A DNA stretch of 64,000 nucleotides from Lobosporangium transversale (Eukaryota > Mortierellomycota > Mortierellomycetes > Mortierellales > Mortierellaceae). The translations under genes and the position numbers were made by a program. Below, piece after piece: positions 1-11,500 of the stretch (the first letter of the stretch is position 1; each line of letters begins with the position of its first letter). Below the pieces are notes generated by a model. The model searched no databases and had not been told where the DNA came from. It saw only the letters and a program-made list of their open reading frames with translations. The DNA lies in contig NW_019028996.1 in NCBI RefSeq assembly GCF_002105155.1, positions 62,001 to 126,000 of the forward strand, written 5' to 3'.

Positions 1-384
1 TGAGCCTTTTTTTTAGTCTGTGGGCTGCCTTAGCACGCACGGGCTAGAAAATACATCTTGAAGCCTGAATGAAGAGAAGAAAGCAGCGAGAGGAAAAGAA
101 TGTCGACTCTGCAAATCCTCCGCCTTGCTCATTCCAGACAATCAACGTCACCAACCGTGTCATCTCTAAACTACAGACTTGTCTGGACTCTTCCTTTTCT
201 TTGTTGCATGATAGCCTCACCTCCTGAGCTCTTCTTGTTTTCTGTATACTCTACCGATTAATTCAAAAAAGCATCAAGAGTAGCCATAACCAGAGAAGAA
301 AAGGAAAGAGTATATTCTTTATCCAACAGTTAAAAACCTGTTTGGCGCGACATGGCTTCATAATGCTACTCTGCTGAATCCTTT

Positions 385-710
385 TCAAGGTGCAGTAGTA
401 CAAAACCCAAAAAGAAAAATCTCTACAATTTTGAGTTTTCGTGGCTACTGACCAAATACATGTATATATATATGTATATATCATTCATTCAAGTCTTTGA
501 TCTTACCGTGTCTTCTATATCTGTAAATTCATGTAGGCATGGGAGATCATCATTTTGTAGCCTTGCATGATTTTTTTGTATTTTTCTGAAAACTTCCCGC
601 ATAATAAATGAGTGTCTGAGTTGACGAACGATTTTCAGGGGTCCCATCATGGGTCTTAAGGTTGATTCCTCAATCCAACGACAACGACGCGTGGCGCTTG
701 GGGACAAACT
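385..710 (-). CDS. Doubtful two-exon fragment, unknown
   Basis: A 68-codon open stretch (710..507) is flanked by a plausible acceptor (ttag) and a good donor (gtaaga). It encodes a basic, helix-like peptide containing GPLKIVRQLRHSF and TDIEDT. A possible last exon (444..385) would add about 19 residues and a TGA. I see no start codon and no upstream exon, and recognise no family. It could be part of a real gene whose 5' exons I cannot place, or a relic. Composition is more codon-like than the surrounding AT-rich DNA, which is the only reason to list it. Confidence 0.2.
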
Positions 711-1295
711 CTAACATGCACGCCGCATGTCCTCAACACTATTCTCTTATCAAAACTCAATTACTGTACATGTTTGTCGCCTTTCTGTTTTGTGCTTTTG
801 TGTGTGTATTTGTGTTTGCATATTGCAAGACGATTTGAAAACATTTTTTTTTTTTTTGTCTGCACGTTCACTGAAGGATCACTCCACCTTTTGTCTTCTC
901 AATGTATCCGTAATTTGGAATAGTCACACGTCTTTACATAAAAATAAAAAACGAAGAAAGAAAAGATTCTGGAAGAAGAAAATAGAGCCTGAACACAATA
1001 CGAAAGAAGATGAGAAGATGAGAAGGAAGGGAGAAGGTTTATGCATAGCCTCTGCCTCTGCCATGCTACCACGTTACTCTTCTTTCAAAGAGTTTCTAAC
1101 AGCACAAAATGAAGATGTTTGCTATTAAGATGAAGCGTTACAAAGCACAAGCAACAACAGAAAAAAAGGGGTAGTAGGGAGGCAAGTGGCACTACAATAA
1201 ACACAGAAAAACTGTCTGAATGAACCAGTGCACGTTCCGCTGGGAGGTCGTAGACAGGAAAGGGGGAAAGGGAGAAAGGATGGGCCTGCTCTCAT

Positions 1296-1619
1296 TCACC
1301 ATTGAACAGTACACTGAACAAAAGACAGGCGAGCCAAGTGTGTGGTACATTGCACCTTGGGCTTCAGTGCATGCATGCATTGCATGTAAATTTGGACAGG
1401 TGCGTGAAGTATAGAGAAATGAGACCAATGAACAAAAAACCCTCGAGGATCCAAACAAGAAACGAAAAGGATTTGGGAGAAATTGGGCTGTTCAAAGCCT
1501 CTTGCACCATGATTTCTTCTCCCTTTTCTTTCCTTCGGGTCATTAGTTGCACCGCTTTGTCCCTGAACTTTGCCAGTCACTTGTAAGGCATGGAATGCTT
1601 CTTTCTGCTCCAGAGTCAT
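1296..1619 (-). CDS. Doubtful 107-aa ORF, unknown
   Basis: The ORF begins MTLEQKEAFHALQ and its first 50 residues are hydrophilic and coding-like (VTGKVQGQSG, NDPKERKGRRNHG). The second half is Cys/His-rich and looks like non-coding translation. A strong acceptor-like site (gttttcag) lies about 34 bases upstream of the ATG, so the coding part may be an internal exon. No known domain is recognised. The real gene, if any, probably ends or splices near residue 50. Confidence 0.18.
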   Translation of the reverse strand: MTLEQKEAFHALQVTGKVQGQSGATNDPKERKGRRNHGARGFEQPNFSQILFVSCLDPRGFFVHWSHFSILHAPVQIYMQCMHALKPKVQCTTHLARLSFVQCTVQW

Positions 1620-4600
1620 GGTTGAATAAAGGACGCAAAGGACCTCAGTTGTGCCTGAAAACAATGAGCAAGAGACCGTAATTGTAGTTAGGGATCACAC
1701 ACACTAGAAAGGAGATGCTCAACAATGAGTACAGACTCTAGTTATGCAGAAGTTGGACTGTAAACAAAGTTCTTTACGGGCCACAAAGGATACAAGTGTA
1801 CAAAATGGAAACGCGGGATATACTTTCCAGAATCAGCGAGACAACACCAAAAAGTCGGACCAGTCCACACAAAAAAGAGAAAAAAGAGCTCACTCCAGAT
1901 GTTTACCACAATCAATTATGGATTGAATTGCAAATATATACAAAAGTGCAGTGCGTGCATCAATGTAATTTCGAGCACTTTCCTACGACTCTTTTTTTTT
2001 CCTTATCCCTTTTCGTAAAAAAACGATTGCTCAATACATCAAACATTGACCTCCTTGCCGTTGGACTGTAACCCTTTACAGCTAAAGAGGGTAATAAAAA
2101 TATATATATAATATATATATTAATAATATGTAATAATCATAATCTAGTAATAATGGTAATAATAATAATATATAATATATATATTATTTCACTCACTTGG
2201 CCACCAAATCACTCAGCGAGAGCAAACATGAATGTATATATATACTTTCTCTCAATGAGGGAAACAGCGTTTTGAATCGTCGGGCATATGTCTCGCATGG
2301 TGTCTATTCTTATTCCATGCGATTTTACATCACAAATAAATATATATATATTATATATATATATATAAAATTAAAAAAGATAACGGGGTTTTTTTTATTT
2401 TTTATTTTTTTATTTTTTCATAATGGCGCCATGAGGATTGAAAAATGCGAGCGTCAACAAGCGGCACCAAGTTATTGGCTGATGGTGCCTCGTTTTTTTT
2501 TGTTTTTTTTTTTTATTCTCGTGTTTATATACTTCTGTTGATCAACGGCCTATGGCTGCTTCATTCGTAACCTTGTGCAACCTTCTAGCATCGCCATTTA
2601 CTCTCTTTCTTTAAGAAGAGTTGTTTCTGTTTTCGACTAGTTAAGAGAGAGCATTTTACGATGCATGGGGCGTGAGTAGCAGTGTCTCAAGGTTCGCTAG
2701 TTGAGCTTCAAAATGGCACTAGCGATTGTATACATGTACACTTTATGGCTCTCATACAAACACATTATGCACATGGGCGATCCAAAGGAAGAAATGGAGC
2801 CGTATTTTGAAGTATCACCCTGAGATTTTTATAACACGCACAGCTTTTGGAAATACTTTATCACTTTATCGCTCTGTTTGCGTTCATTTGATTGCAAGCG
2901 ATGGAGAGCAATTACTTTCTTTTCTTAATGAGAAGGGATAGACAAAGCGAATGAAAGAAATGAGCTGAAGATTATGAGGGAGTAAAGACATATGTTTATT
3001 TTGGTATATATATAAAATTCATTTCTTAAACTCTTTTTTTGTGTTTGCGTGTTTCTGGTGGATCATGTTGGCAGTTTATTCTTTGCATTGTATATACCAT
3101 GATAATGTTGTTCCTGGTCATGTCAAGCTGTCGCTCTCAGGCCATGTCATGATCAACTAAAATTCGGTCCTGGTGATCAGAAAAAGAAAGGAAAAGGATG
3201 AAAAACAACTGTTTCTGCTAAGACTAGATCAGTGTGTGTGAAAATTACTACAGCGCTACCCACGCCTCTCTCTTGAGTCAACCCAAAGTTGGATATGATG
3301 CACTGTCCGACGCGATCTGAATATACTAAAAGAGGCCTAGCAGTCTCTCCTCCGCTAAATGTCTTGATCCCAGCCTAACCTAGCCTGCTGCACCATGACA
3401 TGTTTCCTGATATCTAATAAATTTGTGAAGATGTTACTCCCTGTCCCTCATTCTGAAATGATCTCTCTGTATTTGAATTTGCATTTGATTTTTTTTTTTT
3501 TTTTTTTTTTCTTTTTTCAAGAAAACAGTAAGAGGCCGAGAGACCGAGAAAGACGATGGTCTATAGTCTATTAGGCTTTGGTTTTACCACGTTTATTTGC
3601 AATTTTCTCTCCTTTTTTTTTCTGTTAATGGTTTATTAACCCACTCCTGATACATACATACGCACTGAACCCATAGTTTATACAGAGTTTTAGTGCTCAT
3701 CCTCGCCTGTTCATCGTCATTGTCAGGCACTAGCTCAGCACTTGTTTTTCCACTAAGCTCTCAAAAGAGGAGAAGTAGGGAGGAATTAATTCACTTTTAA
3801 TGAATCGATATAAATATATATATATATAATGTATTTTTTATACATTTTTATTTATTTATTTGAAAATTGCATATACTTTTATACCGACTCTTTCATAACT
3901 GAATTGGTCTATTCCCATATTCTCATTTACATGTATTCATTATCAAATAAGCAAGTCATTTTTTTCTTTTTTGATCTCTTTTTCCCTTTCTCATGTCTGT
4001 CCCGTTTTTAGCTCCTTTTTTCATCGTCTTTTTTACCTTCTGGTCCATGAATAACACTTTTATAAGTTATATATATATATATTTGCATGCCATGTATTCG
4101 TATTTGAATATGTTTTGAATAAAAAACCTTTTGCATTATCTCTCCTCCCTGGCCTGGTAGTTGGGTTACCAGTCTCGCTCTAGCACAAGTTCTCCACCAT
4201 CCTCACTTCTTTTCTGCTCTTAACCAAACTTTTTTTTTTTTTTTTTTTTTTTTTCCCCTTTCTAGATGAACAGAATTCTGAACAGGCTTATGTATTCACA
4301 AATATAAAATATAGACTGTTGTACAGCCTCTCATTAGCTCCGCAGGATTAGTACAAACATTTATCCATTTTAGTGCAATAGACATTGTCACTCACTCTTA
4401 GTTGTGGGACACGATCTTCTGAAAGAAATATTTAAAAAGGATCTCCTCTTCTCTCCCCCTTTTTTTTATTTTTTATTTTTTTTTTTATTTTAATTCTTTC
4501 TCTTCACCTATTCTCATCAATCAACATCTATTTAAACAAAGTGCTTCTCGCACACTTCCCCGCTATCAAATTTTCAACCATCCATTCATATCTTTCTTTC

Positions 4601-4627
4601 CTATCTCTCTTTCACACATTGGCATCA

Positions 4628-5230
4628 ATGGAGTCAATGGTATGCACACCAAACATGCTCCCTTCATCCACACCTTCCTCACCTTCCTCACCTTCCTCAC
4701 CTTCCTCACCATCAAGCAGCTCAAGTAGTTGCAAATCTGTACAGTTCTCAAGATTTGTCAAGATCTCTTTCACATATGATGGCGACGAGTATGATCGCTC
4801 TGCCCTCGAACCCTGCAAGCTTTCAACGACAGAGGAGTCTGAGCTACTACAGATGCGCAATAGCTGGCGGCAAGAGATGAACGAACGGTTGAACATACTT
4901 CAGAGCACTGCAGATGATCTTGAACTATCACCAGAACAACAACGCTCATGCGCCAGTCGCGTTTCCCCTCATTCGCTTCTTCAGTCGGCATCTACCTGTT
5001 CGCATTCATCCCCTCCATGCTCTCCTGTTCTCTCTCACCATGACAGTTGCAGCAGCAGCAGTGACGACGAATATGAGTCTGTTCTGTCTCAACGTCCTCA
5101 ACTTACACCCCAACAGCAGCAACAATACCAACGTTTGAAGCGCTTTGGAGGTAGTGGGAACGCTGTGAATGGGATGATGCACCGACATAATCTTGATCAA
5201 TCAAAAGAAAATGTACAGTGCATCGCCTAG
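4628..5230 (+). CDS. Small protein with KSVQF motif and Ser/Pro repeat, unknown
   Basis: Single-exon 200-aa protein. An in-frame ATG 87 bases upstream (4541) is less likely than 4628, which opens MESMVCTPNM. Residues about 13-35 are a Ser-Ser-Pro tandem repeat encoded by a 9-bp DNA repeat. The only conserved-looking block follows: KSVQFSRFVKISFTYDGDEY, then DRS and a Leu/Glu-rich helix (EESELLQMRNSWRQEM). KSVQF fits the RVxF consensus for docking to protein phosphatase 1. The C-terminal half is Ser/Gln-rich and probably disordered. I do not recognise a named family. A PP1-targeting or cell-cycle regulatory role is inference from the motif alone. T-rich 5' DNA and a 31-base poly(T) 220 bases downstream flank it. 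Confidence 0.6.
   Translation: MESMVCTPNMLPSSTPSSPSSPSSPSSPSSSSSSCKSVQFSRFVKISFTYDGDEYDRSALEPCKLSTTEESELLQMRNSWRQEMNERLNILQSTADDLELSPEQQRSCASRVSPHSLLQSASTCSHSSPPCSPVLSHHDSCSSSSDDEYESVLSQRPQLTPQQQQQYQRLKRFGGSGNAVNGMMHRHNLDQSKENVQCIA
4671..4710 (+). repeat. 9-bp tandem repeat (ccttcctca)n inside a CDS
   Basis: Four near-perfect copies of a 9-base unit, in frame, encode Ser-Ser-Pro steps. Unit length is a multiple of three, so copy-number change would not shift the frame. Confidence 0.85.
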
Positions 5231-5447
5231 ATTCAAGTCAAATCGAGTCTTTTTTCTCTACCAACAGGGGCGGAATACAATCAAGCCCATCCACGACAAT
5301 CACCAAATTATTTTGATCCCACATTGTTTGAGATTCATTGTTACTTTCTCTTATTGCCTGTGCTTACGGATCAAACCCAAGCTAGTGTGAAACCTTCTTG
5401 TCTGGAACTGTTCCCGACGTAATTGTTTTCTCACTTTGCCTCCACAT

Positions 5448-5480
<33 letters not shown>

Positions 5481-7159
5481 CTTTTTTTTTTTCTGGCACT
5501 TTTTATCGACTCATGGCTGCTCGCATAAGCCAAGACACGATATGTTTAATTAACACTTCCATGGAGACATGGGCCAAGACTGGTCCCATGGCTTTTATCA
5601 TCATGATGACAAATTGTACATTCCCGTCCTTTATACCATTACGTTTTTATTGTTATTATTTTCTTTGACTTTAATGTAGATGCACAGGCTGCAATGTCCT
5701 CCTCCCTCGTTTTATGTAATAGTATTTGTATATTTTGCCGCCCTTTTTTCTTTTTCGTCTTGTTGTAGTTCTTTTTTTCTGTTCATTTGTACAGCATGAT
5801 CATTAAGTAAATAAATAAAAAGACAATGAAGAGAGCAATAAGCATGATCTTTTTACCATGAATGACATTGAAAGTATATGTCTATGCGCGCGTGTTTTAA
5901 GCATGACGATACCGTCAATGCATCTGATCAGGATCATAATCATAACCATAACCATTATTTTTTTTTTTCTGGAGTACCAAACAAGGGAAAGGAAGGAGTG
6001 TTCTTAAGGTTGACAGTGCTATTGACTGACATGGTAAAACCTGCACAATGACTGGTAGAAAACATTTATTAATGAAAGCATTATATTGATATTCATTAAA
6101 TATTTTGAATATTTTGCCGCCTATTTCATATTTCCCGATTTATTATTTTCCTATTGCACAGTAAACTATCATCATCCAACTTGTATGCATCTTTCAGCTA
6201 AGAGTACTAGAAGAGGGGGAAAAAAAAAAAAAAAAAAAAAAGTTTTTTACTTGTGTGACAAATATTGTCACGAAGTAATAGAAGAGGGTAAAAAGTGGGG
6301 AAAAAGTTTGGCACTAAAAAGTACGAAAAAAAATTGTCAGTGTAGCAATTCACTTGGAGGGAAGAGATGAGGACTGTGTGATTATGGGGGCGATTTCCAA
6401 TACTCTAATCGCTTTGTGTTTATGGAGGCATTCAGCCCATCCAATATTGAAAGAAAGGGAGATGCTTGGCGATAGTATTATAATAAGCTTTCATGTCAAG
6501 TCAAACCATATTGAGAACCTTGATGTTGATCAGATGTGGGCAAATGTTTGTTTCCACTCTTACATAAAATATAGTATAGCATCTTCCATCAATGTGGTTT
6601 GAGAAAAGAAAAGAAAAGAAAAATCAACTTCTCTCTTCAACAAAGCAGTTCTTCTTTGTTCTTGTTCGGCCAAGAGTAATGTACAAGATAAAAAAAAAGG
6701 GGGAGTGAATTTTAATGCAACTTTCGCGCTTTGCATTGTTTGTTGTCTTTTTTAATACTCCATGCAGTCCATGGTTTACTTTGCATGCACTAGCTCACTG
6801 ATAATGTTTGTGTATTTAAGCAACACATCGTGGTAAAAAAAAAAAAAAAAAAAAAAAGAGAGAAAGGGCGGGAGAGACGAGTCGAATAAATTATGTGTAT
6901 TGTCAAAAGAGCTGTAGCTTTCAGCGTTATGTTTACGCGATAAATCATTAAGAAGACGGGAGCGGGAGCAATTGAAAAGAATGAAAAAGCTCATCAATTA
7001 CTAAAGAAAAAATTGGATGCCTTCGAGCATGTACACCTTTTTTTTTTTTTTTTTGACTTTATTTCGTAAAAAGCTAAAAAAAAAAAAAAAAAAAAAAAAA
7101 AAACAAGGGGAAGAGAGATGAGCGGGAATAATCAGTGGGTGTGTTTCTTTCTCTATCTT
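5231..7159. other. Intergenic, homopolymer-rich
   Basis: Nothing coding is recognised. The region contains T31 at 5450-5480 followed by another T run, poly(A) at about 6220-6241, 6837-6857 and 7077-7103, and AT-rich filler. It probably includes the 3' UTRs of the flanking convergent genes. Confidence 0.5.
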
Positions 7160-8061
7160 TCACAAGGTGCAAGTCATTTCAAACCATGGATCTGGGCCAT
7201 GTTCGACTTCACTCTTGCCAACAAGCTCAAAGCCTACTCCTGTATACAGGCTGATCAACTCTTTATGAGCAATGAGCAATACACGCTCTAGACGGACAGT
7301 AGGCAATGCGGATGTTGGGGGATTGCTATTGTTGACGCTGTTGCTATTGTTATTGTTATCGATGCTGCTATTGTTGTTGTTATTGTTATTGAGACGCCGC
7401 AAATGGTCCAAGTACTCTTTCATCATCGCGCTTGCAATTCCCCGACGTTGGTAGGCCCTTGCGACACAAACAGAGTGAATGCAGACAGAGGTCCCCTTGG
7501 GATCATGGGTGGACATGGATGCATGAGTGAGATGCAGATCGGATGACAGAGTTGAAACAATGTATCCAACAAGGATATCGCCTTGCAGCACCTGCTCAGC
7601 ACCTGTTCCTGTTCCTGTTCCTGTACCTGCTTTCATTCCCGTCGCTGTTGTGTAACATCCAAGAAAAAGTTGAGGTGCAGCTTCTTGCCGATAAACCAGG
7701 TTTTCAAGCGACGCGGCTTCATCTTCGGGATATTCTACCAATAGGGAGAATGTGAGAAAGAGATTCATGGCCATTTGATTGGATGAAAGAAGATTGGGCG
7801 TCAGGAACGTAAATGACAATACGACTGTATATATACAAGCACAAGCTATCAACACGAAATTTCATCAAGGCTTACAATCAGCTCTTGCAGAAGAGCCAGT
7901 AAATACCAAGCAAAGAAAAATAATAGACTAGTATTTAAATAAACAACCAAACAGCTAAAAAAATACTCACCTGTGATTTCTATTTTGTAGGCCTTTGGAA
8001 CATCTTCTGCTGGAAGAAGTTTGTATTGGAGAACGAGATTATTGGCTCTTGACTCTGGCAT
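7160..8061 (-). CDS. PAA1: Arylalkylamine (serotonin) N-acetyltransferase-like GNAT
   Basis: Two exons (8061..7971, 7734..7160) give 221 aa. The intron has gtgagt/ttggtag ends, and the phase-1 join restores EYPEDEAAS, a hallmark of the AANAT/Paa1 family. Acetyl-CoA-dependent N-acetylation of polyamines or arylalkylamines in the cytosol is known for the family. The GNAT core is visible: VCIHSVCVARAYQRRGIA (acetyl-CoA pyrophosphate loop, Q/RxxGxA type), then ERVLLIAHKELISLYTGVGF and the family C-terminus HGPDPWFEM. Two low-complexity insertions interrupt the domain: a Thr-Gly dipeptide run from a 6-bp repeat, and an Asn-rich stretch (about 130-160) in the loop before the ERVLLIAH strand. It shares a 472-bp divergent upstream region with LIG4. 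Confidence 0.9.
7603..7630 (-). repeat. 6-bp tandem repeat encoding Thr-Gly
   Basis: The unit cctgtt is repeated inside the acetyltransferase exon and on the minus strand encodes an alternating Gly-Thr run. It is in frame, so length variation would be tolerated. Confidence 0.75.
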
Positions 8062-8533
8062 TATGAACGGGGCTGAAGAAAGGCGGAGAAAGAGTAAGGT
8101 TATGAGGGTTCAATATCGAGAGCCGATGACGAGGCGGGAACAAAGGCTACAAAAGACAAATCACCATGACCCTGTATTGCTACATTTCTTTTTTCTTTTT
8201 TTTTTTTTTTTTTTTTTTTCCGTCCCTGAGTGATGGTAACGAACCTATTGAAGCTCTGTTACTAGAATGAGAAAAAAGAAAACTTGTTATTTTCATCATT
8301 CATCTCATTCCATTTCAAGCGAAGCCCATGTGACTGCATCTGACTCGTGACGATCAGTGCCCTTCTTTGCCACCAATATGCTCAGTAACAACACACTTTT
8401 TTTTTTTTTTTTTTTTTTTTCTTATTAATTTCTTTGCTACTTCCACCCTTGCGATTTACTAGCCTTTTAACCGTTAGAGCACCATCAGATAAACTGAAAG
8501 CCTGCCTTTCTTGACAAAAGAAAACAAAGCTCA
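8062..8533. promoter_or_regulatory. Divergent promoter region, acetyltransferase/LIG4
   Basis: A 472-bp spacer separates two divergent start codons. It contains two long poly(T) tracts (about 8198-8219 and 8397-8420), which would exclude nucleosomes. I can name no specific factor site. Confidence 0.5.
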
Positions 8534-11500
8534 ATGGCCACTACACCGGATAGTTCTTCTAAAAGGGCTTCACGAATATCTATTCCCAAAGATGAATCTT
8601 CCTCCACTAATAATGACCAAGATAATGATCCAACAGTGCCCAGCCCGCCATTTCATGATCTCGTAATGTTGTTGGAAGAAATTTCAAGAAAACGCACAGA
8701 AAAGTCGCCACTTTTGCGCAGGTATTTCCAGGTATAGATAAAATAAATAAATAAGAGAATAGAAAAACAATTTCATTATTTATTTCGCTTTCCAGCAAAA
8801 TGTAATGCTGTTTTATTTTATTTTGGGTCCAACAACTGTAGGAATGGCGCGAAAATGGGTATGGTGACATGTTTCCAGTTATCAGGCTTATCTTGCCTCA
8901 GGTGAGGATAGCTCTGCACTTTTTTTTTTTTTTTTTTTTTTTTTGCAATATTTGTTTGAACAAGTCGATTGATCAAATTATTCCCCTAATCATTAGCTTG
9001 ATCGTGAAAGGGGTCGCTATGGTCTCAAGGAACAAAAAATGGCAGATTTGTATATCATAAGCCTGAACATCCTGCCCGGCTCTGAACCGGCCATTAAACT
9101 CAAGAATTGGAAAGAGGGTTCTCGGGTAAGAGGCCATAACATCTAATTCCAATTGTAAAAAGACTCCTGATAAATCACTAGTAATAGTATTAAAAAAAAA
9201 AAAAAAAAAACTCAACGCTTCAAATCGTAGGATTCAAGCGGTGATTTCAGTTTAATAGTACGAGAAGTGGTGGCCAGTCGGTCGCTAGTGACCCATCCAC
9301 AAGGACAAACGATCCGCGATGTCAATAGGCTTCTTACAGGGCTCTCAAGAAAGTATGCTAAGCAAACTATCGGAATGCAAAAATAAGAGATGTGGAAAGA
9401 CATTAACACAAGCATGTCTCTCTTTTTAATTTAGAGGATCGGATAACATACACATATTTAAAACGCTTGTCCAAAGCTATACACCCTTGGAAAATAAATG
9501 GATTGTGCGAATCATCAACCGAGATCTCAAGATTCACATGAATGAAAACTCTGTTCTTCCATGCTATCATCAAGATGCTTTCGAGCTATTTAATGTGTGC
9601 AGTGACCTTCGGAAGACTGTCCTTGATTGTGCGGACCCAACAGTACGTATTTCCACCTCTACTGTTAGCCTTGGCCGTCCATACAAGCCCATGCTCTCAA
9701 AGAGGCTACCAAGTGCCAAAGACGTAGTAGAAAGCATGGGAAATATGACTTTCTGGATTGAAACCAAACTTGATGGAGAGCGCGTACAGGTTCATAAAGA
9801 CGGGGATAAGTATCGATATTGGTCCAGGAACTCTACAGAATATACTCACCTCTATGGGGCTACGTCAGAAGAGGGTTCGCTTACTCCATTCCTCCATCCA
9901 CTCATTAACCCAAAAGTTGAAAGTCTGATCTTGGATGGCGAAATGGTCGAATATGATCCAGCAACTAAACAAATACTTGGTTTTGGAACGGTCAAGACTG
10001 CAGGAGGAGATCATTCTGGCGATAAGCATAAAAGACGACCGCTTTGTAAGCAGCAGTTCATTTCTATTTTATCTACATGCAGTATAGCGTTCAAACCATG
10101 ATACTAATGGTTGCTTTCAAAATTTGCTCCGACGATCCAGTGTTTGTCTTTGATGTGCTGTACATGAACGGCGCATCCATCATTGATCAACCGCTAGAGG
10201 CTCGACGTGATATGCTACCCTCCATATTCATCAAAGAGCGTGAGGGACATTTGGAAATTTTAAAATATCAAGTCGCTTCCACAGAGCAGCACATTATCGA
10301 TGCAATCGATGCAGCTGTAATGGATCGCCAGGAAGGCGTCATTGTCAAAAACCCGCGGTCAGTGTATTTACCTAATGGCAGAGGGAAGGATTGGGTAAAG
10401 ATTAAACCAGAGTATATCGACGGTATCTGTGACAGTTTAGACGTCCTTATCGTGGGAGGTTACTATGGAACAGGCTCCCGTGGTGGTCAAGGTGTCATTT
10501 CTTCTTATTTATGCGCAGTACGCGATAATACATCCAAATCCTCTACTGGAAAGAAATTCCTGACATTTTGCAAGTTTGGTTCCGGCTTCTCTTATCAGCA
10601 GATGGGGAAATTCAGGCATGTCCTTATTAATGAAACAAAGCTAGTTCCATGGCATTTGTTCCCAGCTAATACTCAATTGCATTTGTCATGGCGATGCTGC
10701 AAATAGTGATTTACTGTCGCCTCACTGGAAAGAGTATAAGTATTACAAGGAGAACCCATGGGTGGAGATGTTCGACAGTGCCAAGATGCGCCCCGATGTG
10801 ATTATTGATCCTGCCAAGTATGTATTTGAGGTGTCTCTGATTCATAATAATAGAGCCCAAAAAAGGCTGAGATATAGCTTTACTAACCGAGAATATAATA
10901 ATAAAAAAAGGTCTATTGTAGTAGAAGTAAAGGCTTCGGAGATCCTACCCAACACGGATTCTTATGCCGCAGAATATACGCTCCGTTTCCCTCGGTTCCT
11001 ACACATTCGCCAGGATAAAGACATGGATTCATGTATGACCATGAGTGAAGTTCATCGCATGTTTCGTGAATTTAAAGGCAAGCTTTCCAACAAACAATTC
11101 AGTGCCAGAAGTTCTACCGCGCTTATTAAGGTCAAGGAGAAGTTGGCTGGGCCACGGAAGGTATGCATGCGAAGTGACGAACAACGTTTCAATTGGAGAC
11201 ATGTTGGTGTGTTGGCTCTTTTTTTTTTGTCTTTATTTACAGAGTCTGAGACGGAAAATACTATTTTTTACGTCTCCTTCATAGTCAACGCAAGCACGTC
11301 TGTTACACAGCATTGTTGGGGATATGAGTGCCTTCAAAATCGAAACAGATCTTTTCAAAGGCCAGGTTTTCTGGGTCGTACGGGGCGATCAGCAGCATTC
11401 CAAGTCAGAGTTAGAAGTACTGATCAAGCGATTCGGGGGGAAGCAGTCTCAGTCCGATCAAGTGGAAGGCACCATCATCATTGCAGGAGTTCATGGTATG

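Larger units (their letters stand above)
1..4540. other. Gene-poor AT-rich region, no convincing gene
   Basis: About 4.5 kb without a gene I can defend. It holds TA-rich microsatellite patches near 2095-2190 and 2338-2370, poly(T) near 3488-3512 and at 4230-4254, and T/C-rich stretches just before the first gene. Two minus-strand patches look coding-like and are listed separately (385-710 and 1296-1619). The other open frames here are short, lack a plausible start or splice context, and cross homopolymer tracts. Confidence 0.5.

Noticed and set aside
2726-2941. 71-aa plus-strand frame
   Set aside because: Cys/His/Tyr composition typical of translated non-coding DNA; no flanking exons.
4671-4710. 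Regular short repeats resembling an array
   Set aside because: 9-bp units without spacers inside a coding sequence; not CRISPR.
7272-7454. Leu-rich plus-strand frame inside the acetyltransferase
   Set aside because: Antisense shadow of the Asn codon run in the real gene.
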